Assembly (NCBI GenBank): GCA_900545345.1
Contig: UQYQ01000003.1
Location: 62,001-126,000, forward strand
DNA: 64,000 nucleotides
Direction of reading: 5' to 3'
Source: an uncultured Ruminococcus sp.
GTDB lineage: Bacteria; Bacillota; Clostridia; Oscillospirales; Ruminococcaceae
Shown here: positions 18,957 to 28,374 of the stretch, one piece after another
How positions within the stretch are numbered: position 1 is the first letter of the stretch
How the letters are laid out: each line of letters starts with the position of its first letter
The notes under the pieces: generated by a model
Seen by the model: the letters and a program-made list of their open reading frames with translations, nothing else
What the model was told of the DNA's origin: nothing
Databases searched by the model: none
Position numbers and translations under genes: made by a program

Positions 18957-18999
18957 AAAAAGGAGAAGTCCTCTTATGAAGGGCTTCTCTTTTTTATGT
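18957..18999. terminator. Bidirectional terminator between DUF1015 and rpiB
   Basis: Stem ggagaagtcc/gggcttctc with an A-rich left and T-rich right flank (aaaaaa ... tttttt). Confidence 0.8.
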
Positions 19000-19006
19000 A
19001 TTTTCC

Positions 19007-19447
19007 TTATTGACAGTTTTCAATTTCGGTTATCATATCAACTCTTGTCTTGTGGCGTCCGCCTTCAAATTCGGTTTTGAGAAAAATGTCAACAAGTTCG
19101 CAGGCGAGTCCTTCTCCGACAACTCTTCCGCCCATACAAAGCACATTAGCGTCATTGTGCTGTCTTGTCAGCTTAGCCGAATAGTAGTCAGAACAGCAAG
19201 CGGCTCTGATTCCTTTAACCTTATTTGCGGCGATTGATATGCCTATTCCCGTTCCGCAGACAAGTATTGCTTTGTCAAGAGTATTATTTATAACATCGTC
19301 GCAGACTTCCTTTGCCTTTTGAGGATAGTCGCATTTCTCGCCGTCCATACAGCCATAGTCTTTGTATTCTATCCCGTTTTCTTTGAAATACTTAACTATA
19401 GCTTCCTTTATTTCTGTTCCTGCATGGTCATTCCCGATACCTATCAT
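19007..19447 (-). CDS. rpiB: Ribose-5-phosphate isomerase B
   Basis: 146 residues of the RpiB/LacAB fold: MIGIGNDHAGTEIKE at the start, catalytic-site CGTGIGISIAANKVKGIRAA and the HNDANVLCMGGRVVG stretch. It interconverts ribose 5-phosphate and ribulose 5-phosphate in the non-oxidative pentose phosphate pathway. It follows tsaB by 27 bases on the minus strand, so it probably belongs to the tsaE-tsaB transcript. Confidence 0.93.
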   Translation of the reverse strand: MIGIGNDHAGTEIKEAIVKYFKENGIEYKDYGCMDGEKCDYPQKAKEVCDDVINNTLDKAILVCGTGIGISIAANKVKGIRAACCSDYYSAKLTRQHNDANVLCMGGRVVGEGLACELVDIFLKTEFEGGRHKTRVDMITEIENCQ

Positions 19448-19474
19448 AAGTTTGTCCTCGCTTTTTTATGTAAT

Positions 19475-20212
19475 TTAATCATTTGATTTGTTTTGTCTGT
19501 CTTTTTCGGCTTTTGTTATTTGCAAATAGCTTGCGTTCAGTTTTTGTGCATCATCAAAAATGTTTTCATTGCCGAGAGCTATTATACATAAAGAATTTGC
19601 ATTTTGAAGCCTTTTGTCAATAGGTGCTAAAACAGCATTATTATCATTTTGAAACAAGCTTTCTTTGATTTCTTTTGCGTTATCTCCGACCAAAAATATG
19701 CTGCATATATTATTATCCTGTTTGAATGTCAATATATCTTCATTTCGGCATACAGTATCTGATTTCACACACTCGATTTTTCCGTACTTTAGTTTATATA
19801 CACCAAAATAAGATATATCAGGTCTTGCTTTCATAACAGAGAAAACAATTTTTTCTTCTGCACTTGAATCACTTAAATTCATAGCAAGTGATTTTAAGGT
19901 TGAGATACCCGCACATTTCTTATTGTTTTTAAAACAAAGTCCTTTGACAGCTGAAATACCTATTCTCAGTCCGGTATAGCTTCCCGGCCCGTTTGAAACA
20001 GCAACAGCATCTATGTCGTCAAGTGTAAGAGATGCGTCCTGCAAAAGCTTTTTTAAAAGAGGCAATAAAACCTGTGAATGAGTAAGCTCGGTAAGAATGG
20101 TTGTATTAGCCAGAATTTTTTCTTTGTCCGCTATTGCCAAAGACGCTGTTTTACCTGAGGTATCAATACCTAGAACTATTTTATTTTCTGTTAGGTCAGA
20201 CAAAGCGTTCAT
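19475..20212 (-). CDS. tsaB: tRNA threonylcarbamoyladenosine biosynthesis protein TsaB
   Basis: An ASKHA-fold scaffold protein that partners TsaD and TsaE in making t6A37 of ANN-decoding tRNAs. Diagnostic parts are VLGIDTSGKTASLAI, LTHSQVLLPLLKKLL and SNGPGSYTGLRIGISAVKGLC. The start is uncertain. ATG 20212 overlaps the end of tsaE but its GGAG is only one base away. TTG 20203 has that GGAG nine bases upstream and gives a more typical short N-terminus. A TTG at 20248 is in frame as well. Confidence 0.92.
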   Translation of the reverse strand: MNALSDLTENKIVLGIDTSGKTASLAIADKEKILANTTILTELTHSQVLLPLLKKLLQDASLTLDDIDAVAVSNGPGSYTGLRIGISAVKGLCFKNNKKCAGISTLKSLAMNLSDSSAEEKIVFSVMKARPDISYFGVYKLKYGKIECVKSDTVCRNEDILTFKQDNNICSIFLVGDNAKEIKESLFQNDNNAVLAPIDKRLQNANSLCIIALGNENIFDDAQKLNASYLQITKAEKDRQNKSND

Positions 20213-20630
20213 CTCCGATAATTTCAATTTCCCGTTTGTTTTCGTCAATGCGTGTTATTTTAATATATATAGTGTTTTCAGGAAGAGCGTCGCTGATATT
20301 TTCGCTCCATTCTATTGCCAGAATATTTTTGTTACTCATATAGTCATAAAATCCTGTTGTTTCAAGGTCAAGCGAGTCTAAAATTCTGTACATATCAAAA
20401 TGATAAAGTGTTTTATCACATTTATCTGACCTGTATTCGTTCACCAATGAAAATGTCGGCGATGTAACTATATCACCGATTCCGAGCCCTTCACAAATAC
20501 CCCTTGTAAAAGTGGTCTTTCCGACACCTAATCCGCCGATATAAGCAATGATATCTCCGCCCTTCAGCTTTTGCCCGACAGTTTTTGCAAATTCAATTGT
20601 TTCCTCAGGCGAGGCAGTGACTGCTTTCAT
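20196..20630 (-). CDS. tsaE: tRNA threonylcarbamoyladenosine biosynthesis ATPase TsaE
   Basis: 144-residue P-loop ATPase of the t6A pathway: ASPEETIEFAKTVGQKLKGG, Walker A GGLGVGKTTFTRGI, SPTFSLVNEY, HFDMYR, and EWSENISDALP. Its 3' end overlaps tsaB, which implies translational coupling. The start region carries the SD-hairpin-ATG cassette; the first in-frame ATG of the cassette (20642) is the alternative start. Confidence 0.93.
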   Translation of the reverse strand: MKAVTASPEETIEFAKTVGQKLKGGDIIAYIGGLGVGKTTFTRGICEGLGIGDIVTSPTFSLVNEYRSDKCDKTLYHFDMYRILDSLDLETTGFYDYMSNKNILAIEWSENISDALPENTIYIKITRIDENKREIEIIGDERFV

Positions 20631-20667
20631 AAAAATCACCATGCCATAAGCAAGAGCAAAGGCTTCC
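20628..20667 (-). promoter_or_regulatory. SD-hairpin-ATG start cassette at tsaE
   Basis: On the minus strand: aaaggaagcctttgc, a few bases, gcttatggc, then ATGGTGATTTTTATG. It shares order and wording with the cassettes at uvrC and the MATE gene at 30.2 kb, although the second stem arm is weaker. Confidence 0.5.
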
Positions 20668-20686
20668 TTTCTTTAAGGTTTAATAA

Positions 20687-21400
20687 TTATTTTCTTAAAA
20701 GTCCTTCTTCGGTGTGGTCATCATATAATGGTTCATTTGACAGAATTTCATTGATTTTAGCATTCAGCTCATTGTTTATCATTGAATCTGCCGCATTCGT
20801 GTGCATAGGCTCAGCCGCAGCGTCATTTTTATGATTTATCTTTGATTCAAATCTTTCGATAAAAGTGAAATATTTCTGTGCTGCTTCAACCTGATCGATT
20901 TCAAAAGGACATTCGTCTGCGATTTGTTTTGTATTCAGTGCGGCAACAGTGAATTCGATTATTTCATTACCGCTGTTATCATAAAATTTAGCGTTTGTTT
21001 TCATATATCTGATAACTATTTTTGAAACATTATCAAGTGAGAGTTTTATAGGTTCTGCAGTAATAACTCTTTCACCTTTAAATGTAATAGGAATAGCATA
21101 GCTTTCCCATTCTTTAAAAGCATAGATAAAGTTTTCGTAAGTGTATGACTTCTTTCCTCTTGAGTTTGAGGTTGAGCCTGTCTTGTTTGCAAAAACTATG
21201 TTTAGGTCTTTAATACCCGGCAGGGACTTGGCAACAAGAGCATTAACACGCTGAATGTCACGTTCAAGACGCTTTTTACGGTTCTTTTTCCTTACCGCAG
21301 AATTAATGATTAAAAACAGTATAAGCAAAATTATTATTGCACATGCTCCAAAAAAGATTTCTATTCCGTTTTCTCCGAATACATCCTTCAAAAAATCCAT
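20687..21400 (-). CDS. Membrane-anchored protein of unknown function
   Basis: 237 residues: one transmembrane helix (about 15-34), a basic stretch (RKKNRKKRLERD), then a mainly beta cytoplasmic domain with no motif I can place, and a low-complexity acidic tail. It sits between fhs (upstream, 31 bases) and tsaE on the same strand, so it may be transcribed with either. Domain detection by profile search would be needed to go further. Confidence 0.7.
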   Translation of the reverse strand: MDFLKDVFGENGIEIFFGACAIIILLILFLIINSAVRKKNRKKRLERDIQRVNALVAKSLPGIKDLNIVFANKTGSTSNSRGKKSYTYENFIYAFKEWESYAIPITFKGERVITAEPIKLSLDNVSKIVIRYMKTNAKFYDNSGNEIIEFTVAALNTKQIADECPFEIDQVEAAQKYFTFIERFESKINHKNDAAAEPMHTNAADSMINNELNAKINEILSNEPLYDDHTEEGLLRK

Positions 21401-21431
21401 CTTTTATCTCCGTTCATTTATTTTATACAAA

Positions 21432-23111
21432 TTAAAAAAGTCCGCTTATATTACCGTTGTTGTCACAGTCTATTTTATTGGCAGCAGGGCATTTAGGAAG
21501 CCCCGGCATTGTCATAATATCACCTGTATATGCAACGATGAATCCTGCTCCTGCGGAAAGCTTTAAATCACGAACCGTAATCTTAAAGCCTTCCGGTTTT
21601 CCCAGCTTTGTTGGGTCATCAGAGAGTGAATACTGTGTTTTGGCAACGCATACAGGAATATCTGCATGACCTAAAGCTTCAATTTCTTTTATTGCTTTTT
21701 CAGCTTGTTTTGTATAAATAACACCGTCGGCACGGTAAATTTCTTTTGCTATTATATCAAGTTTTTCTTTTATCGGAAGTCTCTCGTCATATAAGTGATG
21801 GAAGTTTGTAACGCATCCTTCGCATTTTTCGATTGCATTGCATACCTTTTGTGCTAAATCAGTACCTCCGTTTCCGCCGTTTGCAAAAATCTCAGCCAGT
21901 GAAACTTCAACACCCATGTCAGCGCAAAATTCTTTTATATATTTAATTTCAGCATCTGTATCGGTATAAAATTTATTGATAGCAACAACAACCGGCACAC
22001 CGAACTTATGCATATTTTCAATATGTGTTTTTAGGTTGACAATACCTTTTTTCAAAGCGTCAACATTTTCTTCTGTAAGTTTATCCTTAGGGATTCCGCC
22101 GTTATACTTCAGTGCACGGATAGTTGCAACCAAAACGATACAGCTAGGCTTTAAGTTCCCGAATCTGCATTTAATATCCAAAAACTTTTCAGCGCCGAGG
22201 TCGGCACCGAAACCGGCTTCTGTAATGCAGTAATCGCCAAGTTTAAGTGCAAGCTTGGTTGCACGGATTGAGTTACAGCCGTGTGCAATATTTGCGAAAG
22301 GTCCTCCGTGCATAATTGCCGGATTGTTTTCTAAGGTTTGAACAAGATTCGGTTTGAGTGCGTCTTTTAAAAGTGCTGTCATAGCACCGCAGCCGTTTAA
22401 CTGCTTGGCGTAAACAGGATTTCCGTCTAAATCATATGCAACTAAAATTTTCTCAAGACGCTTTTTTAAATCATCCAAATCTGATGCCAAGCATAAAATC
22501 GCCATGATTTCAGTAGCGACAGTTATCTGGAAACCGTCCTCACGGGGGATTCCGTTTATTTTTCCGCCAAGACCTATATTTATGTATCTCAATGCTCTGT
22601 CATTCATATCAAGACAGCGTTTAATAAGTATTCTTCTTTGGTCAATGCGAAGCTCGTTGCCTTGCTGCATATGATTGTCTATAAGGGCACAGAGCAGGTT
22701 ATTGGCAGAAGTTATTGCATGCATATCGCCTGTGAAGTGAAGATTTATATCTTCCATAGGAACAACCTGAGCGTATCCTCCCCCTGCTGCTCCTCCCTTT
22801 ATACCGAACACCGGGCCTAAGGAAGGTTCTCTAAGTGCAAGAACAGCGTTTTTATTTATCTTTGCCATTGCTTCGGCAAGTCCTACGGATATTGTAGTTT
22901 TGCCCTCTCCTGCAGGAGTAGGATTAATAGCAGTGACTAAAATAAGTTTTCCGTCTTTTTTGCTTTCAAGCTTTTCAAAAAGAGATTCTGAAAGCTTTGC
23001 TTTATAATGACCGTACGGTTCAATGTAGTCTTCGGAAACACCTAAGTTCTCAGCGATTTTATTAATTTTCAGCATTTTAGCCTGTGAAGCAATTTCGATA
23101 TCAGATAACAT
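21432..23111 (-). CDS. fhs: Formate--tetrahydrofolate ligase
   Basis: ATP-dependent ligation of formate to tetrahydrofolate, giving 10-formyl-THF for purine synthesis or one-carbon metabolism. 559 residues, the standard length. ATP P-loop: [17 protein letters not shown]. Other signatures: [26 protein letters not shown] segment near residues 95-115, [23 protein letters not shown], and the C-terminal [12 protein letters not shown] strong GGAGG precedes the ATG. No THF riboswitch is visible upstream. Confidence 0.97.
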   Translation of the reverse strand: MLSDIEIASQAKMLKINKIAENLGVSEDYIEPYGHYKAKLSESLFEKLESKKDGKLILVTAINPTPAGEGKTTISVGLAEAMAKINKNAVLALREPSLGPVFGIKGGAAGGGYAQVVPMEDINLHFTGDMHAITSANNLLCALIDNHMQQGNELRIDQRRILIKRCLDMNDRALRYINIGLGGKINGIPREDGFQITVATEIMAILCLASDLDDLKKRLEKILVAYDLDGNPVYAKQLNGCGAMTALLKDALKPNLVQTLENNPAIMHGGPFANIAHGCNSIRATKLALKLGDYCITEAGFGADLGAEKFLDIKCRFGNLKPSCIVLVATIRALKYNGGIPKDKLTEENVDALKKGIVNLKTHIENMHKFGVPVVVAINKFYTDTDAEIKYIKEFCADMGVEVSLAEIFANGGNGGTDLAQKVCNAIEKCEGCVTNFHHLYDERLPIKEKLDIIAKEIYRADGVIYTKQAEKAIKEIEALGHADIPVCVAKTQYSLSDDPTKLGKPEGFKITVRDLKLSAGAGFIVAYTGDIMTMPGLPKCPAANKIDCDNNGNISGLF

Positions 23112-23314
23112 ACGAAAGCCCTCCTAAAAAGTTAATATTATTCACTATCATAAGGCAGAGAGTTATATAGCTATTTAAAATATTATAACATATTACATTA
23201 ATAAAAACAAGAAAAAAGCACTAATAATTACATACTCTTTTTAATATATTATAAAGAATGACATATCGTTAATATAAATAAAGAAATTTTTTATATAGCA
23301 TCAGGGAGATGAGA

Positions 23315-24181
23315 TTGTTGTTTAAAATAATATCAGCAAAAAGAGTTTTAAAATCAGTATCTTTTTTTATTTCAGGTTTTATTGCCGTATCAATTCTCGT
23401 ATTTGCTTGTTCTGCATTTGCAGAGAGCAAAAAGGGAATAAAACTTCCGATTATTATGTATCATAGCATATTAAAAGATGAAAGCAGACAAGGTGAGTAT
23501 GTTTTATCTCCTGTTGAGCTTGAAAGCGATATGCTTTATTTAAAGGAACACGGATATACGCCTATACTTTGTCAGGATCTTATTTCTTATGTATACATGG
23601 ATGAAGAACTTCCTGAAAAACCGATTATTTTAAGTTTTGACGACGGCTGCTATAATAATGTACAATATGTAATTCCTCTTTTGTCAAAGTATAATATGAA
23701 AGCGGTTTTCGGTGTTGTGGGGACATTTTGCGATAAAGCGACAGAAGAAAACAAACCTAATCCTAACTATTCTTATATGTCTTGGAATGATTGCAAAGAA
23801 GCTTATATAAGCGGAAGGGTGGAAATAGCTTGTCACTCGGATAATTTTCACACATTAGGGCAAAGAACAGGGGCAAAAAAGATGGAGAGTGAGAGCTATG
23901 ATGACTATCGTGCTGTTTTTATGAGTGATACTTTAAACTTCTTAAATAAGATAAAAACAAACAGTGAGATAATTCCTAATACATATGTGTATCCGTACGG
24001 AGCTATATCAGAAGAAAGTCTGCAGCTTGTGAAAGCCTGCGGTTTTAAAGTCAGCTTAGGCGTTGAGGAAAAGCAGAATTATATTACTAAGGATAAAGAA
24101 TGCCTTTACCGTTTAAACAGATATAACCGGCCGAGCGGAATTTCAACCGAGGAATTTATGAAAAGGGCTCTTGACTTGTAG
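23315..24181 (+). CDS. Polysaccharide deacetylase (NodB-like), membrane-anchored
   Basis: About 288 residues of carbohydrate esterase family 4. An N-terminal hydrophobic helix (SVSFFISGFIAVSILVFACS) serves as a signal or anchor. Catalytic features: SFDDGCYNNV (base aspartate and metal aspartate) and the HSDNFH zinc histidines. It would de-N-acetylate a cell-wall or surface glycan outside the cell. Start choice: GGGAG abuts the ATG at 23309, so TTG 23315 (six bases away) or 23318 is more likely. Confidence 0.85.
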   Translation: MLFKIISAKRVLKSVSFFISGFIAVSILVFACSAFAESKKGIKLPIIMYHSILKDESRQGEYVLSPVELESDMLYLKEHGYTPILCQDLISYVYMDEELPEKPIILSFDDGCYNNVQYVIPLLSKYNMKAVFGVVGTFCDKATEENKPNPNYSYMSWNDCKEAYISGRVEIACHSDNFHTLGQRTGAKKMESESYDDYRAVFMSDTLNFLNKIKTNSEIIPNTYVYPYGAISEESLQLVKACGFKVSLGVEEKQNYITKDKECLYRLNRYNRPSGISTEEFMKRALDL

Positions 24182-24196
24182 AATAAAGTTCGTTAA

Positions 24197-25456
24197 TTAT
24201 TTAAGCAGAAATGCTGCCGCACCATGAGAGTTTAGCTCTATTTCTATTTTATCTTTATTTATAAATTTTTTGCCGCTCCAAAGCTCAGTGCAGTTTGACG
24301 GCGTATATATTTCCAGGTCTGAAAGATTTAATGTGACTTTGCTGTTTGCTTCACTGAGGTTAAATATTGCAAAATACTGTCCGCCTTCACTTGAAGCAGA
24401 GGTCCAGAGAACATGCTCTTTTCCGTCAAGCTTTTTACGCCAGACCTGATGTGCATGACGGGAATTTCGAAGCATTTTAAGTATTTCTTTGTTAGTCAGT
24501 AGCTTATATGTGAAATCATCAAGCTTTGTAAGTTCTCCGCCAATCATAAGCGGTGAGCGAAAGATACTCCACAAAGTCATCATAGTGATTTGCTCATCTT
24601 CGGTAAATTCAGTTCGGTTTGATTCACCGTAGTCTTGTCTTACTGCACCGATTGGCAGCATATCGGCATCTGCCCAATGACCTGCACCGTTGTGTATAGA
24701 CCATTTTTCACATCTTTCAAACATATTATACAGTGCTTTCCAATCGTCCCAAAAATCATCGGTGATTCGCCACATATCAGCAGTTTGCTTGTATAATTCT
24801 GATTTTTCAAGCAATGCAGGTCCCGGTGAAAGGCTGAGAACCATGTCACGGCCGCAGTTATGAAGACAATCACTCAGTAAAATCAGTTCTTTTTCTTCAT
24901 GAGGCAGTTCACGGCATATGTCATCGCATTTAATGAAATCAACTCCCCAGGAAGCATATAACGAGAAAATACTGTTATAATATGCTTTGGCACCGTCTTT
25001 ATCAGGATTTACGCCGTACATATCAGAGTTCCAATGGCATATGCTGTCCGTTTTAGCAATTTCTCTTGCTGTTTTATCTGTACCGAAAATTTTTGTGTTG
25101 TTATGCACCGCCTGGCGCGGTACTCCTCTCATTATATGTATTCCGAATTTTAAACCCAGAGAATGTACATATTCTGCTAACGGTGCAAAGCCTTTTGAGT
25201 TTTTAGACGATGGAAAACGGTTTTCGGCAGGTATAAGTCTTGAATACTCATCCATGCAAAGCTCGGTGAAAGGATGATATTCATGGGAATCTGCATAAGG
25301 TTCAGACCACTGAATGTCTACAACTATGTATTCCCAGCCGAATTGTTTAAGATGCTTTGCCATGAAATCAGCGTTTTTTCTGACGGTTTCTTCATTGACA
25401 GCTGCTCCGTAGCAATCCCAGCTGTTCCAACCCATAGGCGGTGTTTTTATTTTCAT
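24197..25456 (-). CDS. Alpha-galactosidase, glycoside hydrolase family 27
   Basis: 419 residues without a signal peptide. The (beta/alpha)8 barrel shows PPMGWNSWDCYG, YIVVDIQW, the nucleophile in DFIKCDDICRE and the acid/base region WRITDDFWDDW, the hallmarks of GH27/GH36. A C-terminal beta domain follows. Substrates are probably raffinose-family or galactomannan oligosaccharides; GH27 also includes beta-L-arabinopyranosidases. GAGGAG stands nine bases before the ATG at 25456; the longer frame starts with an unsupported TTG. Confidence 0.92.
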   Translation of the reverse strand: MKIKTPPMGWNSWDCYGAAVNEETVRKNADFMAKHLKQFGWEYIVVDIQWSEPYADSHEYHPFTELCMDEYSRLIPAENRFPSSKNSKGFAPLAEYVHSLGLKFGIHIMRGVPRQAVHNNTKIFGTDKTAREIAKTDSICHWNSDMYGVNPDKDGAKAYYNSIFSLYASWGVDFIKCDDICRELPHEEKELILLSDCLHNCGRDMVLSLSPGPALLEKSELYKQTADMWRITDDFWDDWKALYNMFERCEKWSIHNGAGHWADADMLPIGAVRQDYGESNRTEFTEDEQITMMTLWSIFRSPLMIGGELTKLDDFTYKLLTNKEILKMLRNSRHAHQVWRKKLDGKEHVLWTSASSEGGQYFAIFNLSEANSKVTLNLSDLEIYTPSNCTELWSGKKFINKDKIEIELNSHGAAAFLLK

Positions 25457-25818
25457 AATAATTCTCCTCAAAATCTGATTTAAAAGCTTTATATTTTAAT
25501 AAAATATAAAAGGCTTCCTTACTACTGAATGATACACTAATTCATACAAAAAAGTCAAGAAAATATATGAAACAGCCATATTAATGAGTTGATTTCGCAG
25601 AAACTCTGTTTATAATGTGTTATAAAAACCCCGTAAAACAGGCATTTTTATTTATAAGATTTTATAAAATCACAAACAATAAAAAAGCACTGAAAGTACC
25701 GAAAATACGGTAAAAACAGTGCTTTATATTATAGAATTACATACAATGTATATGCAAGACATAAAAAAGTTCGTACACTAAAAACTTAGCATGCGAATTG
25801 TCTGCGGCGACTCGCCGC
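25457..25818. other. Intergenic region between alpha-galactosidase and tRNA-Ser
   Basis: No coding sequence I can support. It holds a double-stem hairpin at about 25682-25730 (aaagcactg/cagtgcttt outside, taccg/cggta inside), with A- and T-rich flanks. A small GC palindrome (gcggcga/tcgccgc, 25804-25818) lies directly 3' of the tRNA. The first may terminate transcription, the second may aid tRNA processing. Confidence 0.6.
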
Positions 25819-25908
25819 TGGCGGAGAAAGAGGGATTTGAACCCTCGCGCCAGTTTCCCGACCTACTCCCTTAGCAGGGGAGCCCCTTCACCACTTGGGT
25901 ATTTCTCC
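25819..25908 (-). tRNA. tRNA-Ser(GCU)
   Basis: On the minus strand: acceptor ggagaaa/tttctcc, D arm, anticodon GCT in a seven-base loop closed by a GC-rich stem (ctcccct...aagggag), a long variable arm as in class II tRNAs, the T arm gagggttcaaatccctc, discriminator G and an encoded CCA. It reads AGC/AGU serine codons. Confidence 0.95.
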
Positions 25909-26137
25909 ACTGTGAATTAAAATCATATTTGTGTTGCTAAAAAATTATAGCATAAAAAATGAAGCGTGTCAATGCTTTTTTACAATATTTTTTGTATTAT
26001 ATATATATAGAAACAACCGGTATAAAATGATTATATTATATATCATTTTTATGTTATTGACAATATTTATTTGATATGATATTATTTTAAAATTAATGTG
26101 GAATAAGATTTACAGAAAAATCTTAAGGAGTAGTAAT

Positions 26138-27040
26138 ATGATTTATACCGTAACTTTTAATCCGGCATGGGATTATGTTGTTTATGTCAATAATATGAGG
26201 ATTGATACAGTAAACAGGGCATCTTCTGAGCGCCTTGTTTTCGGCGGAAAGGGAATTAATGTTTCGGCTGTTTTGAAAGAGTTGGGTCAGGAAAGCATTA
26301 TACTTGGTTTTATTGCAGGTTTTACAGGGAACGCTCTTGAAAAAGAGTTGAAGTCAAAGGGCTTTAAAACTGATTTTATAAAGCTGACACACGGTATGAC
26401 AAGAATTAATGTTAAGATTAATTCTGACAGTGAAACAGAAATAAACGGTCAAGGACCTGGGATTGATGACGGAGCAATCAAAGAGCTTTTTGACAAAATG
26501 AACAATTTAAACAACGGTGATACACTTGTTTTGTCAGGTTCTGTACCTAAAACTGTTTCTGAAAATATTTATGAGAGGATTTTGAAAATAGTAAGCAATA
26601 AACATATAAGAATAGTAGTCGACGCTGAAAAGAACTTACTGATTAATGCACTGAAATACAAGCCTTTTCTTGTAAAGCCGAATATTCATGAGCTAGGTGA
26701 AATATTCGGTGTTGAACTGAGTAACAATGATGAAATCAAAGCTTACGCGAAAAAGCTCAAACAAATGGGTGCTGAGAATGTCTTGGTTTCAATGGGAAAA
26801 GACGGAGCAATTTTGATAGATTCACAAGGAAATTGTATAAAGGTTGACTCTGCAAAAGGGGAAATGATAAATTCAGTAGGAGCAGGAGATTCGATGATTG
26901 CAGGCTTTTTAGCTGAGTATGAAAAGTCTGAGGACTATTGCAGAGCCTTAAAACTGGCAACGGCAGCAGGAGGAGCAACAGCATTCTCGCACGGACTTGC
27001 TTCTAAAGATAAAATATATGAGGTTTTAAAAACTATTTAA
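26138..27040 (+). CDS. 1-phosphofructokinase family hexose kinase (PfkB fold)
   Basis: 300 residues of the ribokinase/PfkB superfamily, LacC/FruK branch: MIYTVTFNPAWDYVVYV, FGGKGINVSAVLKELG, the KPNIHELGEIFG segment, and the catalytic C-terminal GAGDSMIAGFLAEY. It phosphorylates fructose 1-phosphate or tagatose 6-phosphate; the substrate cannot be chosen because no fru or lac genes are adjacent. Start at 26138 behind AAGGAG; an in-frame ATG... type extension upstream to 26096 lacks a ribosome site. A terminator follows. Confidence 0.88.
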   Translation: MIYTVTFNPAWDYVVYVNNMRIDTVNRASSERLVFGGKGINVSAVLKELGQESIILGFIAGFTGNALEKELKSKGFKTDFIKLTHGMTRINVKINSDSETEINGQGPGIDDGAIKELFDKMNNLNNGDTLVLSGSVPKTVSENIYERILKIVSNKHIRIVVDAEKNLLINALKYKPFLVKPNIHELGEIFGVELSNNDEIKAYAKKLKQMGAENVLVSMGKDGAILIDSQGNCIKVDSAKGEMINSVGAGDSMIAGFLAEYEKSEDYCRALKLATAAGGATAFSHGLASKDKIYEVLKTI

Positions 27041-27061
27041 AATAAAAAATCTGAATGAAAA

Positions 27062-27096
27062 AAATAACCGCCCTAAAATAAGGCGGTTTTCTGTTT
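27062..27096. terminator. Terminator shared by the hexose kinase and tmRNA
   Basis: Stem aaccgcc/ggcggtt followed by ttttctgttttt on the plus strand; the A-rich flank makes it usable on the minus strand after the tmRNA 3' end. Confidence 0.8.
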
Positions 27097-27097
27097 T

Positions 27098-27446
27098 TGG
27101 TGGAGGCGACGGGAATTGAACCCGTGTCCGAAAATCAATCCGCAGGAATTTCTACGAGTATAGTTTGTTATAAAATCTCCCCGGGCACCGGCAAACAAAC
27201 ACGCCTGTGAGCGGGCAGCCTTTAAAATAGACTTTTACGCCAAAGGCAATGCGAAAAAGCCGTTCCTACTAATCGACACCAAGCTCAAAGCCGTAGGCTG
27301 CAATGAGGTGGTGAGCAGCAATTAAGCAGCTGCTAATTGTGAATTATTTTTGTCGTTTAATTTTAAAACGTGTGCCGTTTTAAGAGTTTGCACAACTCTA
27401 CTCGCTTATCCTGTTTCATAACCCCCGTCGAAGCCTTTACGCCCCC
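27098..27446 (-). ncRNA. ssrA: Transfer-messenger RNA (tmRNA)
   Basis: Minus-strand transcript of 349 bases that rescues stalled ribosomes with SmpB. The tRNA-like part pairs ggggg-cg at the 5' end with cgcctcc at the 3' end and ends in ACCA. The T arm is gacacgggttcaattcccgt-like, and the 5' region cgtaaaggcttcgacggggg is diagnostic. The tag frame ends LNDKNNSQLAAA then TAA; the exact resume codon is not certain because no GCA/GGC precedes it. smpB lies 36 bases upstream on the same strand. Confidence 0.96.
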
Positions 27447-27482
27447 GATAATAATTGACAATGGATAATTGTCAATAGTTGA

Positions 27483-27953
27483 TTATTTTATTCTTTCTTT
27501 GACAGCTCGCTCGATATCTCGCTGTGCTGCTTTGCGTGCCATGTCTTCACGCTTGTCATAGAGCTTTTTACCCTTGCATACACCCACGGCAACTTTTGCT
27601 TTTGAATTTTTGAAATATAAAGATAAAGGAATAAGGGTCAAACCCTCTTGCTTAACCTGACCAAAGAGTTTTAATATTTCTTTTTTGTGAAGAAGAAGTT
27701 TTCTCACTCTTATCGGGTCACGATTGAAGATGTTTCCATGCTCATATGGAGAGATGTGCATACCCTTGATAAACATTTCTCCGTTGTCGATTGAACACCA
27801 TGCGTCCTTTAAATTCACATTTCCTGCACGAAGTGATTTAACCTCGGTTCCGACAAGCTCAATGCCCGCTTCAATAGTTTCGAGAACAAAATAATCGTGT
27901 CTTGCTTTTCTGTTGTCGGCGATTTGCTTTGTTCCTGATTTATTTATTGCCAT
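27483..27953 (-). CDS. smpB: SsrA-binding protein SmpB
   Basis: 156-residue OB-fold partner of tmRNA in trans-translation. Signatures include [37 protein letters not shown], and a basic C-terminal tail ([20 protein letters not shown]). ATG 27953 follows AAGGAA by about eight bases; a GTG nine bases upstream is too close. The smpB-ssrA order suggests joint expression. Confidence 0.96.
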   Translation of the reverse strand: MAINKSGTKQIADNRKARHDYFVLETIEAGIELVGTEVKSLRAGNVNLKDAWCSIDNGEMFIKGMHISPYEHGNIFNRDPIRVRKLLLHKKEILKLFGQVKQEGLTLIPLSLYFKNSKAKVAVGVCKGKKLYDKREDMARKAAQRDIERAVKERIK

Positions 27954-28067
27954 GAGGTTCACTTCCTTTCAGTTGTCGTTCGGTATATTATTGTATAATA
28001 ATTAAATCTTTTTGTCAATGAGAAAATTCTAGAAAAAGGGTATAGCTTTGTTGAACTCTTTCCGTCT

Positions 28068-28096
28068 TTGCAAAATTTGATGTTATGTGATATAAT
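28068..28096 (+). promoter_or_regulatory. Promoter of the Fst-like toxin mRNA
   Basis: TTGCAA, 17-base spacer, TGATATAAT (extended -10). Predicted start near 28103. Confidence 0.7.
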
Positions 28097-28133
28097 TCAA
28101 ATATTGTCGGCTTCTTCCGCAGGGAAGGAGGTG

Positions 28134-28164
28134 GAACACTTGGAGTACATATTCTCATTTGTAA
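28134..28164 (+). repeat. Direct repeat A, over the toxin start codon
   Basis: Contains cacttgga and ctcatttgt separated by nine bases, covering the TTG start. Repeat B (28337-28365) has the same two blocks ten bases apart. Confidence 0.7.
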
Positions 28165-28238
28165 TATCTGTATTGGCTCGCATAGTTGGTTACTGTGTGT
28201 GCAAGTGGTTAGACAGATATAATAAGTCCGACAACTAG
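28140..28238 (+). CDS. Small hydrophobic Fst-like toxin candidate
   Basis: A 32-residue protein starting at TTG, eight bases after a full AAGGAGG. It reads MEYIFSFVISVLARIV, then GYCVCKWLDRYNKSDN: one membrane helix followed by a charged, polar C-terminus, the size and layout of Fst/par type I toxins that insert in the membrane. It has a strong promoter and its own terminator. A convergent antisense RNA with a copy of its start region lies just downstream. Sequence identity to Fst is low; the assignment rests on architecture. Confidence 0.6.
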   Translation: MEYIFSFVISVLARIVGYCVCKWLDRYNKSDN

Positions 28239-28242
28239 CCCA

Positions 28243-28285
28243 AAGGCACTTTATGGAGCCGGCACTCTATAAAGTGCTGTTTTTA
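28243..28285 (+). terminator. Toxin mRNA terminator
   Basis: Stem gcactttat/ataaagtgc followed by tgttttt. The loop contains ccggca, complementary to the tgccgg loop of the antisense terminator. Confidence 0.85.
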
Positions 28286-28287
28286 TA

Positions 28288-28366
28288 TAAAGAAAACCCT
28301 GAGGAGAACCGGCATTCTCTTCAGGGCATTGTGTGTCCACTTGGAAACACATAATCTCATTTGTGG
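28288..28366 (-). ncRNA. Antisense RNA, candidate type I antitoxin
   Basis: Predicted minus-strand transcript of about 79 bases. It starts from a consensus promoter and ends at a 12-pair stem (ccctgaagagaa/ttctcctcaggg, one G-U pair) followed by ttttcttt. Its 5' end carries the complement of repeat B, so it can pair with the toxin start region. Its terminator loop tgccgg can pair with the toxin terminator loop ccggca. There is no reading frame. Confidence 0.6.
28337..28365 (-). repeat. Direct repeat B, at the 5' end of the antisense RNA
   Basis: cacttgga and ctcatttgt blocks identical to repeat A; transcribed as the complement, which allows trans pairing with the toxin mRNA. Confidence 0.7.
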
Positions 28367-28374
28367 TTACTTAT

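Noticed and set aside
23112..23308. THF riboswitch upstream of fhs
   Set aside because: The region is AT-rich and lacks the conserved long stem and junction sequences.
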